A stretch of DNA of 64,000 bases from Mactromeris polynyma (taxonomy: Eukaryota; Mollusca; Bivalvia; Venerida; Mactridae): contig JASFXZ010000079.1 of assembly GCA_032209605.1 (NCBI GenBank), positions 248,001 through 312,000 on the forward strand, read 5' to 3'. The notes below the pieces were generated by a model, which saw only the letters and a list, made by a program, of their open reading frames with translations, did not search any database and was not told the origin of the DNA. Positions 45,290 to 57,200 of the stretch are shown piece after piece. The number at the start of each line of letters is the position of its first letter. The stretch's first letter is position 1. The translations under genes and the position numbers were made by a program.

Positions 45290-45440
45290 AATTCTATTTC
45301 GAAAAATACGTGATTTCGAATTGCCCATTTCAATTCGACGTGCCTAAGAAGATACATCGGAACCTGATATGTAATTCGGATGATACCGAGTATTTGGATA
45401 GATAATTGTCGAATAAACGAGGTCCGACTGTACGTCAGCA
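45290..45440. mobile_element. pogo/Tigger-like MITE copy
   Basis: It shares GCCCATTTCAATTCGACGTGCCTAAGAAGATACAT with 3655-3785 and ends GTCGAATAAACGAGGTCCGACTGTA, close to pogo-family inverted ends. Confidence 0.6.
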
Positions 45441-46674
45441 TTAGGGAGATAATTTGCAACGACATTATCATGCAATTCACAGAAGGACAAATGATTTCCT
45501 TTTGTCTTATAAGTTAGTTATTAAATTGTGCATTATAATGACATGTTGACACATAAATAACAAATACAACTTTAGACGTAGCGTACACAACTATTGACCC
45601 ATGACGTTACACGGAAATTGACGTTACGTATAATTGAAAAGGGGATTGTTTAACAAACTTGAATGTATTATTTTTCATTTCTTTTTTTGTATATATTTCA
45701 TTTACTATACACGTCGTATTACACATTACAATAGATGTGTGACCGTTAGGGCTTTGATAATAACTTAACAATTAATCAGAGGAAATATGTTATCAAAGAT
45801 TTTAGAAATGAGGTGTTAATAATAGAACAATAGCTTCGCAGTCAATGTTGGCAGACAGCAACAGATGTCAAACTCTATAAAATAATTAAAATTTATGGTA
45901 AGAGAAAAGTCTAAATTTTCACTGCACAATACATGCATTAACTAGTGATGAAAACATTGATTTGGTATTGTGATACATTAATACACGGGAATCATTACTG
46001 ATAAATTCAATATCATATCACATCCATAGTACATACTCGTGAATGCATGTACACGCACATTTATTAATTCAATCACCTTAGGACTTTGTACTTGTGTCAT
46101 TTTTGTTAGCTAGTAATTTGCATTGTATGTACTGATGTATAACGTCTTTGTTCGTGGGAAAAAGTTGTTATAGGTGTCTTTATATCGACACTTTATTAGT
46201 TGTTTCCTGTATTGGTAGGTGGGCTACGAAAAAAATGAGTCTGACGCTAAACATAAATAGACGTTGGTATAGCCTAAATAATAATAACATCATCATTCAA
46301 CAATTTTAAGAACAAATCCCCAACACCATCGAGATTATTGTGTAAGAAAATAACTTAGTGACTGCTAAAGTCTGCTTTGAATGTCTGTTATAATAAATAT
46401 TTTTCTCGTTTTACGTTGTTCCAGATTTTTCGTGTGTAGATTTGCAATTTTAGCATTCTATGGTAATTATGAACAATAATATAATGTTAACACTGACTAT
46501 TACAAAACTGAGACGATCGTGTAAAATAATGAAAAAATACCAGTTTTACACATTTTCAACCCGATATAAAATGGGTAATTCGAAACATTGTATTATTCGA
46601 AATGAAATATCGGACATGATGCATTCGAATATAATATGTCATGTAGGAAGCTGTTGCATGAGTATAAAGTACAG

Positions 46675-46755
46675 TCAACTCCCAGAAAACCGGACCCTGT
46701 CCGGACATGTTGAAAATTCCGGTTTTCTGAGAGTTGCGGTTTTCTGGAAACTTAT
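46675..46755. mobile_element. Short inverted-repeat element fragment
   Basis: ACAGTCAACTCCCAGAAAACCGGA is followed by CCGGTTTTCTGAGAGTTGCGGTTTTCTGG, forming a hairpin with CAGAAAACCGG stems, similar to pogo-type CAGTCAACTC ends. Confidence 0.5.
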
Positions 46756-47882
46756 CATTAGTGCACACTTAGCTCAGATTCTGCCTTCTTGAATGACTGA
46801 TAATCTGAAGCATGCATATGTTAATACCAAGACAAAAACTACAAGACAAAAACTACATTTTTACCAAAGAAAAGTAGACACATTAAAAGTAAAGCGAATG
46901 CTTATCATTATTGTGTTACATCCAAAACAAAAAGTAGCTTGTGTTGTTCAAAACAATAATGTTTTTAATAAATTCTTAACGCCATTAAAACTGCAACTAG
47001 AAGTCGTGCGCATAGTAAAAATGATTTCACAAAGAAAAATATATCTTATTTCACGAACATGGTTTCCGAAGATTTATGAATACGGAAAATAAAAATAATT
47101 GGTATTTAGTTAAATTACGTTATTAATTTTATCAGTGAATCGTCGAAAATATAGACATATGTATGAGACTTATTACACGCACTATGGCGTTTTTATGTCT
47201 TCATGTTTAATTAGACGACAAAACTATCATTTACCCTGTTTCTGTGTCCCTCTTAATATAATAAATTTTATAAATACCAAAAGGCAAATATCCAATTTCA
47301 CAATGTAGTAGACAATTTTAATCTATCGTGCACCCTTGTGAAACACCTAAGGACATTCACTCCTGGTAAGCACGTGACGTTTCACGCCCATCGTGACATC
47401 TACAGCTCCTTGAAAAGTTCTAGGGTTCTTCATCGAGCCTTCATGAGGTGCTAGCAGAAAATAATTAATCAATAACTAATTACCTCGAAATAGTTTGAAG
47501 AGCATACTTGAATTGTTTAGATAAACATGAACTTGTATTTGTTTAATATAAGTATAGGCAGAGAGCTAATAAAACTTTGACACGAATAAAACAATAAACA
47601 CTCTCTGCATGCCAGTTATATCGCTGTGTTTACGCACCTAATTAATAACAAGCCGACGGCGGAATAGAACTCTGACCCCGTTATGAATTAAGAGTAAATA
47701 AGTATGACCTTGTCTTACTTCTTTGTATACATGACTTAGAAGTAACTTGTTTGGAACAAGTTGGCACCTTATCGTTATCACATCGATGACTGCTTCGTTG
47801 GTAACCAGCACTTGCGTCTATATCATTGGTTGCGAAATTCACAGTTAAACCTGGCTCATTGCGTCAAACGCTCAACTAGCTC

Positions 47883-48118
47883 GACATTCAAATTGGTCAC
47901 GTAAAATTACCTACATGTTTAATGATAAATGTAGGAGATCAACCGACTCGACACTCAACTTGGCTATGAAATTACCGATTAAATTACCTGCATTTGAATG
48001 ACGAATGTCGAAGGCCGAACCGACTCGACATTCAAATTGTTTATGAAATTACCGATTAAATTACCTGCATTTGAATGACGAATGTCGAAGAACGAACCGA
48101 CTCGACATTCAAATGTGG
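47883..48118. repeat. 77-bp tandem repeat, about three copies
   Basis: The unit starts GACATTCAAATTG and runs through GAAATTACCGATTAAATTACCTGCATTTGAATGACGAATGTCGAAG. Starts are at 47950, 48027 and 48104 (period 77), with a degenerate copy at 47883. Each unit carries the inverted pair CGACATTC/GAATGTCG. Confidence 0.85.
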
Positions 48119-48949
48119 CGCGTAATAGTAAATACATTGTCAATGTTTTTTTAAATGACGATTGCCGATCATTGATTGAAATACCAACACGTAGCCTATA
48201 TGTGACAATAAAACAATTCCTTTATGACGTGAGTGTCACAATCATTCACCTGCTGAGATAGTGTTCAATGTAGTGTTGCCCGGCTGCCAATTGATCACAG
48301 CGCCAAAACAAAACAAAGCAAGAAATAATTGTGAAGTACAAATATGTGCCCCCTGTAGCGATATTAGTTTAGATAATAATTCAATCTATGTCTCTCTGTA
48401 GGGAATAGCGTTGTGGAATTCGTTTATAATTCATGTTTGCTACGTCGCCAAAAATGTATCACTTAATATAATAATATTTGATAAGGCCTGTTTATCGCAT
48501 TCAATAATATCAAGTTGTAACTGCGAAACACGATTGTCTGTCTCTTCATTGGTTTGCACTTGTAGAAATAAAATCGATTCAAGATTAATAAGTTACAATT
48601 TCTAATTTGTCAAAACAGTTTCCGATACAATAAAGTGTTGTCACAATTCCACGCATTAATTAATAATTCATTCCAATTAAAACTGTTCAAAGGAAAAAAC
48701 GTTGCATACCTTGTTAGAATTTAGTATAAATTTATAATTGCAGCACATCCAATATATGCGAGCGGTGCTTAGAAATATAGAATACTGCAGACAGGTCGTG
48801 CCATTTCAAAGATCAAAATGTACTTTTTCTCTTAACCGCAATGTCAGGCTGTATCCTCCAATTAAATACAATTACATGAAAAAAAACACAAGAAACTGTT
48901 AGAATTGATGGATGTTCCCCGAAGTATGTATATTAGGAAAGAGCCTTAA

Positions 48950-49165
48950 GTTACAAGAGTCTGAAAATCATCGCACCGAAAACAGGCGCCTCTCCTCTTG
49001 CAAGTGAAGCTTCCCATTAACTTGCGTCGAAGTCCGGTCGGTGGTTGCTGAGAAATAGCGGGGACACGAATGTGGCGCTGACGCACTAAACGTACTAACG
49101 CACGGGCGGCCAGACGCAAAGGTCGCCATATGCTCGTCCTTTGGGGAACATAAAACGCAGGCATT
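48950..49165. other. GC-richer patch of unknown nature
   Basis: It contrasts with AT-rich surroundings and has several CpGs. Read on the minus strand it is open, with Arg-rich text (RPLRLAARALVRLVRQRHIR). No splice sites or known domain. It may be a fragment of a horizontally mobile or repeat element. Confidence 0.3.
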
Positions 49166-49214
49166 TTCTCAAGAAATACACAGATCCTTTAATATTGATA
49201 AATAATTTATTATC

Positions 49215-49460
49215 CATTCTACCTCGTCCAGTTAGCCCAGTTAGCCCAGTTGGTACAGCGCTGGGCTGTCACCCTGGATTTCCGGGTTCGATTAATGACT
49301 TTTTACGACATTTGGCTATGACCATGTTCCTCCAGCTATAATTAATGTAGAGAAGTTGTCAGCTGATTGCGGAAGGGCAAGTTATTACTGGCTTCTTAAT
49401 TAATTCCCGGAAAACGGGATAGGTCGACTAACTGCCATGTGCAACTAAACAATTATATTG
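49215..49460 (+). mobile_element. tRNA-derived SINE with Meta-like domain
   Basis: TTAGCCCAGTTGGTACAGCGCTGGGCTGTCACCC and a B box GGGTTCGATTA form the tRNA head (TTAGCCCAG duplicated). The body GTTCCTCCAGCT...GAAGTTGTCAGCTGATTGCGGAAGG...CCCGGAAAACGGGATAGG matches the other SINE copies. Confidence 0.78.
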
Positions 49461-50981
49461 AAAAAATGAGATTATACTCAATAACATCGTATGTTCGATT
49501 AGCTCGCATGGGATGCAATGCTCACTGTATAACCTCGATAAATGTATATATAAAACGGAAACAATGAACTATACCCAACTTCGTATAAACATGGAATATG
49601 TGTGTTTTTTATCTGAACTTTGCCGGTATTCTGTAACGGAATATTCATGCATACAAACGAAATTATCCATGAAAACTGACTGTTTCATTCATATGCGGCC
49701 GTCAGTTGACCTAACCAGTGCTCCTAGGTAACCAACAATCTGCTCCTCCGCAAGTAAATGCCAACTTCTCAACGTGAATCAGTGTCTAGACGTAGAGGAC
49801 AAATGACTTCGGACAAACTACCTATTAAGACAAAATTAGCACGTGCTTCGTTTAATGGCTGTTGTTTTCTGATGTTGATAAGCTGATGTGAACAGCTGGG
49901 TGTGATGAATCTGCACTGAAGGGTAACACAAAGGTCATACAATGTTGATGTGCTTGTCTTGTGAATATAAAGCTTAGGTTAGACTTTGGAAGTGTCGCTG
50001 CTTGTCATTATGTTTGTTTCTTCAAATTGCAAACTTTCTAGTCAATGCTTAAAATCACTGTAAGTTTAGTATGACAACTAAATACAATAATACATCAAAG
50101 GTTTCCGAAATACTTAAAAAAATCTTTTAAAATCTTTATAAAATCGTAATTTAATTAACATTTTCAAATTACAGTTAAATGACATTTCGCTTCTATGGAC
50201 CATAACGATGTCTGTACCAAGCAAGTAAATCCACAATCAAGCTATCAGAAGCCCCAGACCTTCAGCACTTTGATTACATTCGCTGTTACTTCAGACATTT
50301 AGTACCATGAAAACTATCGTGCAATCCATCATTCCGGGCACCCCAGGTCCACATATTACGTGTATATAATAATTGTTGAATATTACTGTGACCAATGTTC
50401 AGCACCCGTTGATTTTAATTGATAATCATATACTTAGTTGATTAAAAGAATTATTGAGCACCCAAATGTGCATTTGTTTACTTTAAGCCTTTAACTGTTA
50501 ATCAAGTACACATTCAGTTAGAATAAACAAGTTTTCACTCTCCAAGATATAGAAATAAATAATTCATTATTGGTTTTATAGAATTTCAAGTACATGAATC
50601 GATGACCTACGTAATAAATGCGGTAAAACACACAAGGTCAAATAGGACATACTTTGCAAAAATAATATATGATATTTTTCAACAGCAGTTTTTTTCCAAA
50701 GCAGAAACCATTCTTAACTACCAATCAATAAGTGTAAGATTGCTTTGTATACAAGTATATTTCACAGTATTTTAGGTTTACATGAATTAAAACACTCTAA
50801 TTAAAGTTTAAAATGCCAATGAGCAAGTCTGATCATGATTGTACTTCCAGGTATAACATCAAACACATCATGATACATTTCAATGCCGCTCATCCCTAGA
50901 CACTGTCCGTGTGGGACGCTTGGCTTCAAATAACTCAGCAGTGGCTTATAAATTTCTAAAATATTGTAGTTGAATAATCTA

Positions 50982-50987
50982 TTTATT
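50982..50987 (-). terminator. Polyadenylation signal AATAAA of the aldolase gene
   Basis: Canonical AATAAA on the minus strand 20 bases after the stop codon at 51008-51010. This would give a very short 3' UTR; a longer one cannot be excluded. Confidence 0.5.
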
Positions 50988-51007
50988 GTACAATGTATGT
51001 TTTTTCA

Positions 51008-51201
51008 CTAATATCGAATCACATAATTGTCGAACTCCTGCTCCGTAAATGTTCCATTCACCCAATATCCACCATCCTCCAAATCTTCTCTCATCTTTTC
51101 TTTAATGTCTTCAGACATACCATGTAATGGTAGTCTAGGAGCACCAACTTGTATGTCAGACACAAGCTCAAATAAACCTTTAGCACATCGGATTCCACCA
51201 C
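51008..51201 (-). CDS. Aldolase last exon
   Basis: 194 bases from phase 1: GGIRCAKGLFELVSDIQVGA, then PRLPLHGMSEDIKEKM, ending NYVIRY and TAG at 51008-51010. The (M)GxPRLPL motif is typical of animal N-acetylneuraminate lyase. The tail after it is longer than in the human enzyme. Confidence 0.92.
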
Positions 51202-54200
51202 CTGGAATATGTACAATATATTGTGTAACTGCAACTAGAAATATCTCCTGTGCAAAAAGGTTCCCCCACATTACACAATCAATGGGCATAACTCTGTTAT
51301 AACTTAATCAATCCAATTAGAAATCCTAAGTGTGCCATTTCATGTGATGGTTAATATTACATTACTGCAAGTGAAATACTTTGTGAGATATGAGCGACAC
51401 AAACTTAAATCAGATACTCTTACATGCCGAGAAATAGCCCGACAATGAGTGTTGTGACTGATGTCTGATTTTTCATGTCAAGAAATAGCCCGACAATGAG
51501 TGTTGTGACGTGATATCTGATTTTTCATGTCAAGAAATAGCCTGACAATGAGTGTTGTGACGTGATGTCTGATTTTTCATGTCAAGAAATAGACAGACAA
51601 TGAGTGTTTTGACGTGATGTCTGATTTTACACATCAAGAAATAGACAGACAATTAGTGTTGTGACGAGATTTCTGATTTTACATGTCAAGAAATAGACAG
51701 ACAATGAGTGTTGTGACGTGATGTCTGATTTCACATGTCAAGAAATATATAAACAATGTGTGTTGAGAAGTGATGTCTGATTTACATGTCAAGAAAAAGA
51801 CAGACAATGAGTGTTGTGACGTGATGTCTGATTTCACATGTCAAGAAATAGATAAACAATGTGTGTTGAGAAGTGATGTCTGATTTACATGTCAAGAAAT
51901 AGACAAACAATGAGTGTTGTGACGTGATGTCTGATTTACATGTCAAGAAATAGACAGACAATGAGTGTTGTGACTGATGTCTGATTTACATGTCAAGAAA
52001 TAGACAGACAATGAGTGTTGTGACTGATGTCTGATTTAACATGTTAAGAAATAGACAGACAATGAGTGTTGAGAAGTGATGTCTGATTTTACATGTTTAG
52101 AAATGGACAGACAATGAGTGTTGAGAAGTGATGTCTGATTTACATGTCAAGAAATAGACAGACAATGAGTGTTGAGAAGTGATGTCTGATTTACATGTCA
52201 CGAAATAGACAGACAATGAGTGATGAGAAGTGATGTCTGATTTACATGTCAAGAAATGGACAGACAATGAGTGTTGAGAAGTGATGTCTGATTTACATGT
52301 CAAGAAATAGACAGACAATGAGTGTTGAGAAGTGATGTCTGATTTTACATGTCAAGAAATAGACAGACAATGAGTGTTGAGAAGTGATGTCTGATTTACA
52401 TGTCAAGAAATAGACAGACAATGAGTGTTGAGAAGTGATGTCTGATTTTACATGTCAAGAAATGAACAGACAATGAGTGTTGAGAAGTGATGTCTGATTT
52501 ACATGTCAAGAAGCAGATATGCAACGATTGTCTCTAAGCATTTCAACCATTTTTATTTATAAAGGAAATATAATGATAATGTTCCTTGACAAGATGTTGG
52601 TGTGCCTCATGCAGTGTGAACACCCTTATGATGAAGAACATTAGTCCTCTACTTGGTTACAAGAAGTCGAAAATGGCTTACCATATTTTACTTGTATGTT
52701 GATGAGAGACAGCGCCTTCTCCTAGAAAAATAAAGTTAGAAACTAACAATTGTAGTTCACATTGGATATAATAAGTTTTCCAAAATCAAACACCATTCTT
52801 TACTTTGTTTTTATTAGGTTTAACACCATTTTTCAATAATTTTTCAGATATACATGGTGGTCAGTTGACCTGAACATTTTTCCTGGAATTAATATCAACC
52901 ACTTCTTCCCAAACTACCCACATGAATCAGGAGTTACAGAACAAATGTCACAGAAGAAATGACACACCTTATCCAAGAAACATACCCAGACCTACCTATT
53001 GAGAGCCCAATGGAATACCACCTGAGCAAACTGGGTGAGGTGTCCCATCTTTAGAAATATTGATTCTTGTATACAGTAAATTATGTTTACTATGCAAGTA
53101 TGACTATTGACTATATAATAAACAAGCAGTTGACTGTTACAAGTAAACAAGAGCAAGGTCTGCCATTTTAACACTTGAGATTGATCTTCAAACTTGAATC
53201 TAATTCTTATGTTCAGACATTAATTCTTTAGTAGTAAATCATTCTACTATGCAACATAATTAATATGTATAATTATTAAAACATAGCTAGAAATATATTC
53301 GATCAATATAAATTTTGTGCAGAAAGTTTATAAAGTTTGTTTTGTTGGCCTGATGTTTTATTATCACATCATGAGGAATAAAATCAATTTTTCAAATACA
53401 AACCGCAGCATGCATTGGACCAATCAAATAATAGTGTGTTAGCAAGGTATACATTTTACCTGTAATTCTCGTGCTGTTTTCATATCACCTTTCTCAAAAC
53501 AAGCTTTGATATTATAGAAGAATTTTCCCATATATGGTGATGTTATGATATCAGGCAAACCAATGCTTAAAGATGGCAGATAGAGCTACAACATAAATCA
53601 TAAGACACATATATATTCATGAACTACAACTTTCTGCGATGTTCAAAAATGGCCATACTTAACCGATATGTCAAATAGAAAAAAAAAAATCCAAACAACA
53701 GTGGACGTGTTCAGCAGGTGTTCTGCATTTAAGAAAATCAGAATAATCACTACACATTTTACCATTTTATTACAGTTATCTTATAGTGCATGTGATTTGT
53801 TTTCTTGTAATAGGATGATAATTACACTTTAATTTTTAGTCCCGAGTCTTAAACTGTTTGTGAATAGGACCCCTGATTAGTCTGCAATAATTATAACATT
53901 TATTGTGTGCACTAAAATGTTGAATGAAACACTTACAGTTTCAGACCCGTAGAATATTTTGTATTTTCTGTCACAAACCATGCTACAATTTAAGGCAGAA
54001 TTCAGGTCAGGCGTCGTGTGTTTTAATCCATATAATGTTGGAATTCTTCTTTCTGCTAGCTGCAAAACCTTTGGTATGTTCACTGAAAAATGACAAAAAA
54101 ATCTTGGGATTTTGTTGGTAGCGGTGTAGTACTGAACACAATTGCTTTATTCAACGACTGACTTCTTGTAAGGCTTCCCAAGTTTCTGCAACTGTGAGGA

Positions 54201-57200
54201 GACATCTCTGCCAATTGTTTCATAATGTATAAGTAGATAGATATTTTCGCAAGTTTCCAAATAGATCCAAATATGTTTCATGAGCAGAAATGTTTGCAAA
54301 TCGCCAAAATTAGTATTGTTGTTTAATGACAAAGTATATTAAATATGTACTTCTCTTAACAACAAAAAATATGCTGACTGATACTTTCGTAACATTCTTT
54401 CATTCACAAATTCACAAACATTTCAATATCAATCTTCACCAGTTATATAGTATAATGCACTTATCAGTCTTTTGGCCAATGGGGGGGTCGTTCATATCAG
54501 AGACTTTTGCCAGTGGGTGACCGCTGACCTGTAGGACTCGGACAAGCCTGGTGAGACTTCCTTTTTATTGGATTTTGATGTATAGAACACCTCCAAAACT
54601 GCGATCTTGACAATACTCCCTGCTAAAGGGATGGGATTTCAGACAACAAAGTTTGTTGTCTGTGTCAGGCCCCCACTGTTGCCTCCATCACCCCAATAAT
54701 CTGGGGTTCCACTAGGTGATGAACCTTGAGGGTCATTTTGGTAATTTTTTATTGGATTTTACCATTTTATAGCCAAAATACCTATGATTTAGAGAAAATT
54801 TTACCCTTCAGCCAGAATTCTAAGGGTCAACTCACGAGTCAAATGAAACCCCTGATAATGCAAATAAATAATTGATGCATAGCAGATAGATACATTTACC
54901 TACTATAATGAAAATGAATATCTAAGTACACAGAGCAACTGATATTAATTTGTTATATATTTTACTTATCTAAGTGTTATTCACATTGAAACTAATACTT
55001 TATGATTAAACTGTTCTCTCTTTAAAGTAAAAATGCAAATCTTACAATATACACCAGTAGTGATGTTGTATTCATAGTACAAGAGAGGAGTGTTTGGTGC
55101 TGACTCAGCAACTTGTTCCAAATAATCCACAAGTTGTTCTGAAAAAGTAAAATGGAAAAATCTATTTTATATATTAGCTAACTTTCAATATCATTTGTGA
55201 AACAAATTGTTACAATTTAAATAGTAATCATTCTAAGTGACTGCTACCTGAGTTTGTTACTACATGTAGTACTAATGATTAATTCAGAGAATGTGAAGAC
55301 CGTGGAAACATCATATCCATGACAGGAATCCAACCCATCACCTCCTTAATCTGGAGCTACGGCATTTTACCCCTGGACATTTTTACCTCTATACCAACCT
55401 CTATGTTTTAAACATTTTGTTTAGAAGGTCACCATTTCAAACTTGTAATTTCATTATCACCACAATAATAGTACATGAATGTTATAGTAGACAATTTGAG
55501 ACTGCAAGATGAAATTATATTTTATGGAGTCAATACATATATAGGGGCAGTAATCTTTAAAATGACAAACATATTACATAAGGAAGTAAACAAACTGAAT
55601 TTGCATTATATCATTATAATATTCTTAGTGACCCATAAATTTCAGAATATAAAATATCATACATTATTTTTAAATATGTCCGGAAGTCATGATTTTCATA
55701 TGAACAATATGTCATTAATTTTGCATACTCTAATCTACTACATTTTGGAAGAATATTTCAGAACAATATTTGTGCTTAATATGATTCCCTGACTTTCATA
55801 AAATAGAAATACAGAAGTAAGGGCCGTCATCATGTTGTGTAATCGTCAGCAAATGCAAGATAGCAAAACACAACATGCCACACCAGGACACAACTATAGC
55901 CCTAACACAGTTACGTATCACACACTAGGACACAACTAAAGCCCTAACACAGTTACGTATCACACACTAGGACACAACTAAAGCCCTAACAAAGTTACGT
56001 ATCACACACTAGGACACAACTAAAGCCCTAACACAGTTACGTATCACACACTAGGACACAACTAAAGCCCTAACACAGTTACGTATCACACACTAGGACA
56101 CAACTAAAGCCCTAACACAGTTATGTATCACACACTAGGACACAACTAAAGCCCTAACACAGTTACGTATCACACACTAGGACACAACTAAAGCCCTAAC
56201 AAAGTTACGTATCACACACTAGGACACAACTAAAGCCCTAACACAGTTACGTATCACACACTAGGACACAACTAAAGCCCTAACAAAGTTACGTATCACA
56301 CACTAGGACACAACTAAAGCCCTAACACAGTTACGTATCACACACTAGGACACAACTAAAGCCCTAACACAGTTACGTATCACACACTAGGACACAACTA
56401 AAGCCCTAACAAAGTTACGTATCACACACTAGGACACAACTAAAGCCCTAACACAGTTACGTATCACACACTAGGACACAACTAAAGCCCTAACACAGTT
56501 ACGTATCACACACTAGGACACAACTAAAGCCCTAACAAAGTTACGTATCACACACAGGAAGACCATATGTCTGTTACAGATACTAGCCTTCGTTTATAGG
56601 TTTATGGTAAGTAGGAGGCAGTGCAGCGATGGCATCAACACCAAGGTCCTCAGCATGACGTGCCTATAGAATAAACATATCACCAATAAGGGGGTAGCCT
56701 TTCAATATCAATAAATTAAAAACCTTTCGATCAGGATTTAGCAGTAGGATTTACATACAACTGCATATCAATCTGGACTTTTGTGATAATTTGCTTTGTT
56801 TTCATTGCATTTAACACCATTTTTAAACATTTTTTCAGTAAAACATGGCTGGGAATCAAACCTGGACCTCCCAGGTTACAGTCCAGGGCTCTACAAATAG
56901 AGTTAAAAGGGCGGGATGTAAGTGCAATAAATGTATTAAGGAGAGATATTTAAAGTTGGCATAAGAGTCTAATGTTTTTAATGTTTGAAGGAAATGTACA
57001 GATAGTCGGATGACCAGATAATGGACGCAACATGATCCAAATACCTGATAGAAGATTTTTTAAACCAAGTGAACTACACCGGCCTCATGAGACAGGAAAG
57101 CATTTCCTCAGTAAGGAAGAAATACTCACAAGTTGTTTTGTTTCCTCAAGATTGCCTGTACCAATATGCAGAATAATAAACAAGCTGAAAAATGGTAATT

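Larger units (their letters stand above)
44682..50981. other. Intergenic region upstream of the multi-domain gene, no gene recognised
   Basis: It holds dispersed repeat DNA: the inverted arm above, a pogo-like MITE, a fragment with CCGGTTTTCTG inverted ends at 46675-46755, a 77-bp tandem repeat, a SINE and a GC-richer patch. Two plus-strand open frames near 46460-47092 are AT-rich with no family features. The promoter and 5' UTR of the receptor gene should be in the left part but were not located. Confidence 0.5.

Noticed and set aside
46460..47092. Two adjacent plus-strand open frames (110 and 99 codons)
   Set aside because: AT-rich, biased to Ile/Lys/Asn, overlapping an inverted-repeat element, no motif or splice context.
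52097..52318. Repetitive minus-strand open frame
   Set aside because: Entirely made of the 51-bp minisatellite, whose unit length divides by three; no start context or independent support.
51427..52510. CRISPR-like regular repeat array
   Set aside because: The copies are directly tandem with no unique spacers, in a eukaryotic intron. It is a minisatellite; the same holds for the arrays at 37797, 55880 and 63711.
55475..55792. 105-codon plus-strand open frame
   Set aside because: AT-rich chance frame inside an aldolase intron on the other strand, with no recognisable domain.
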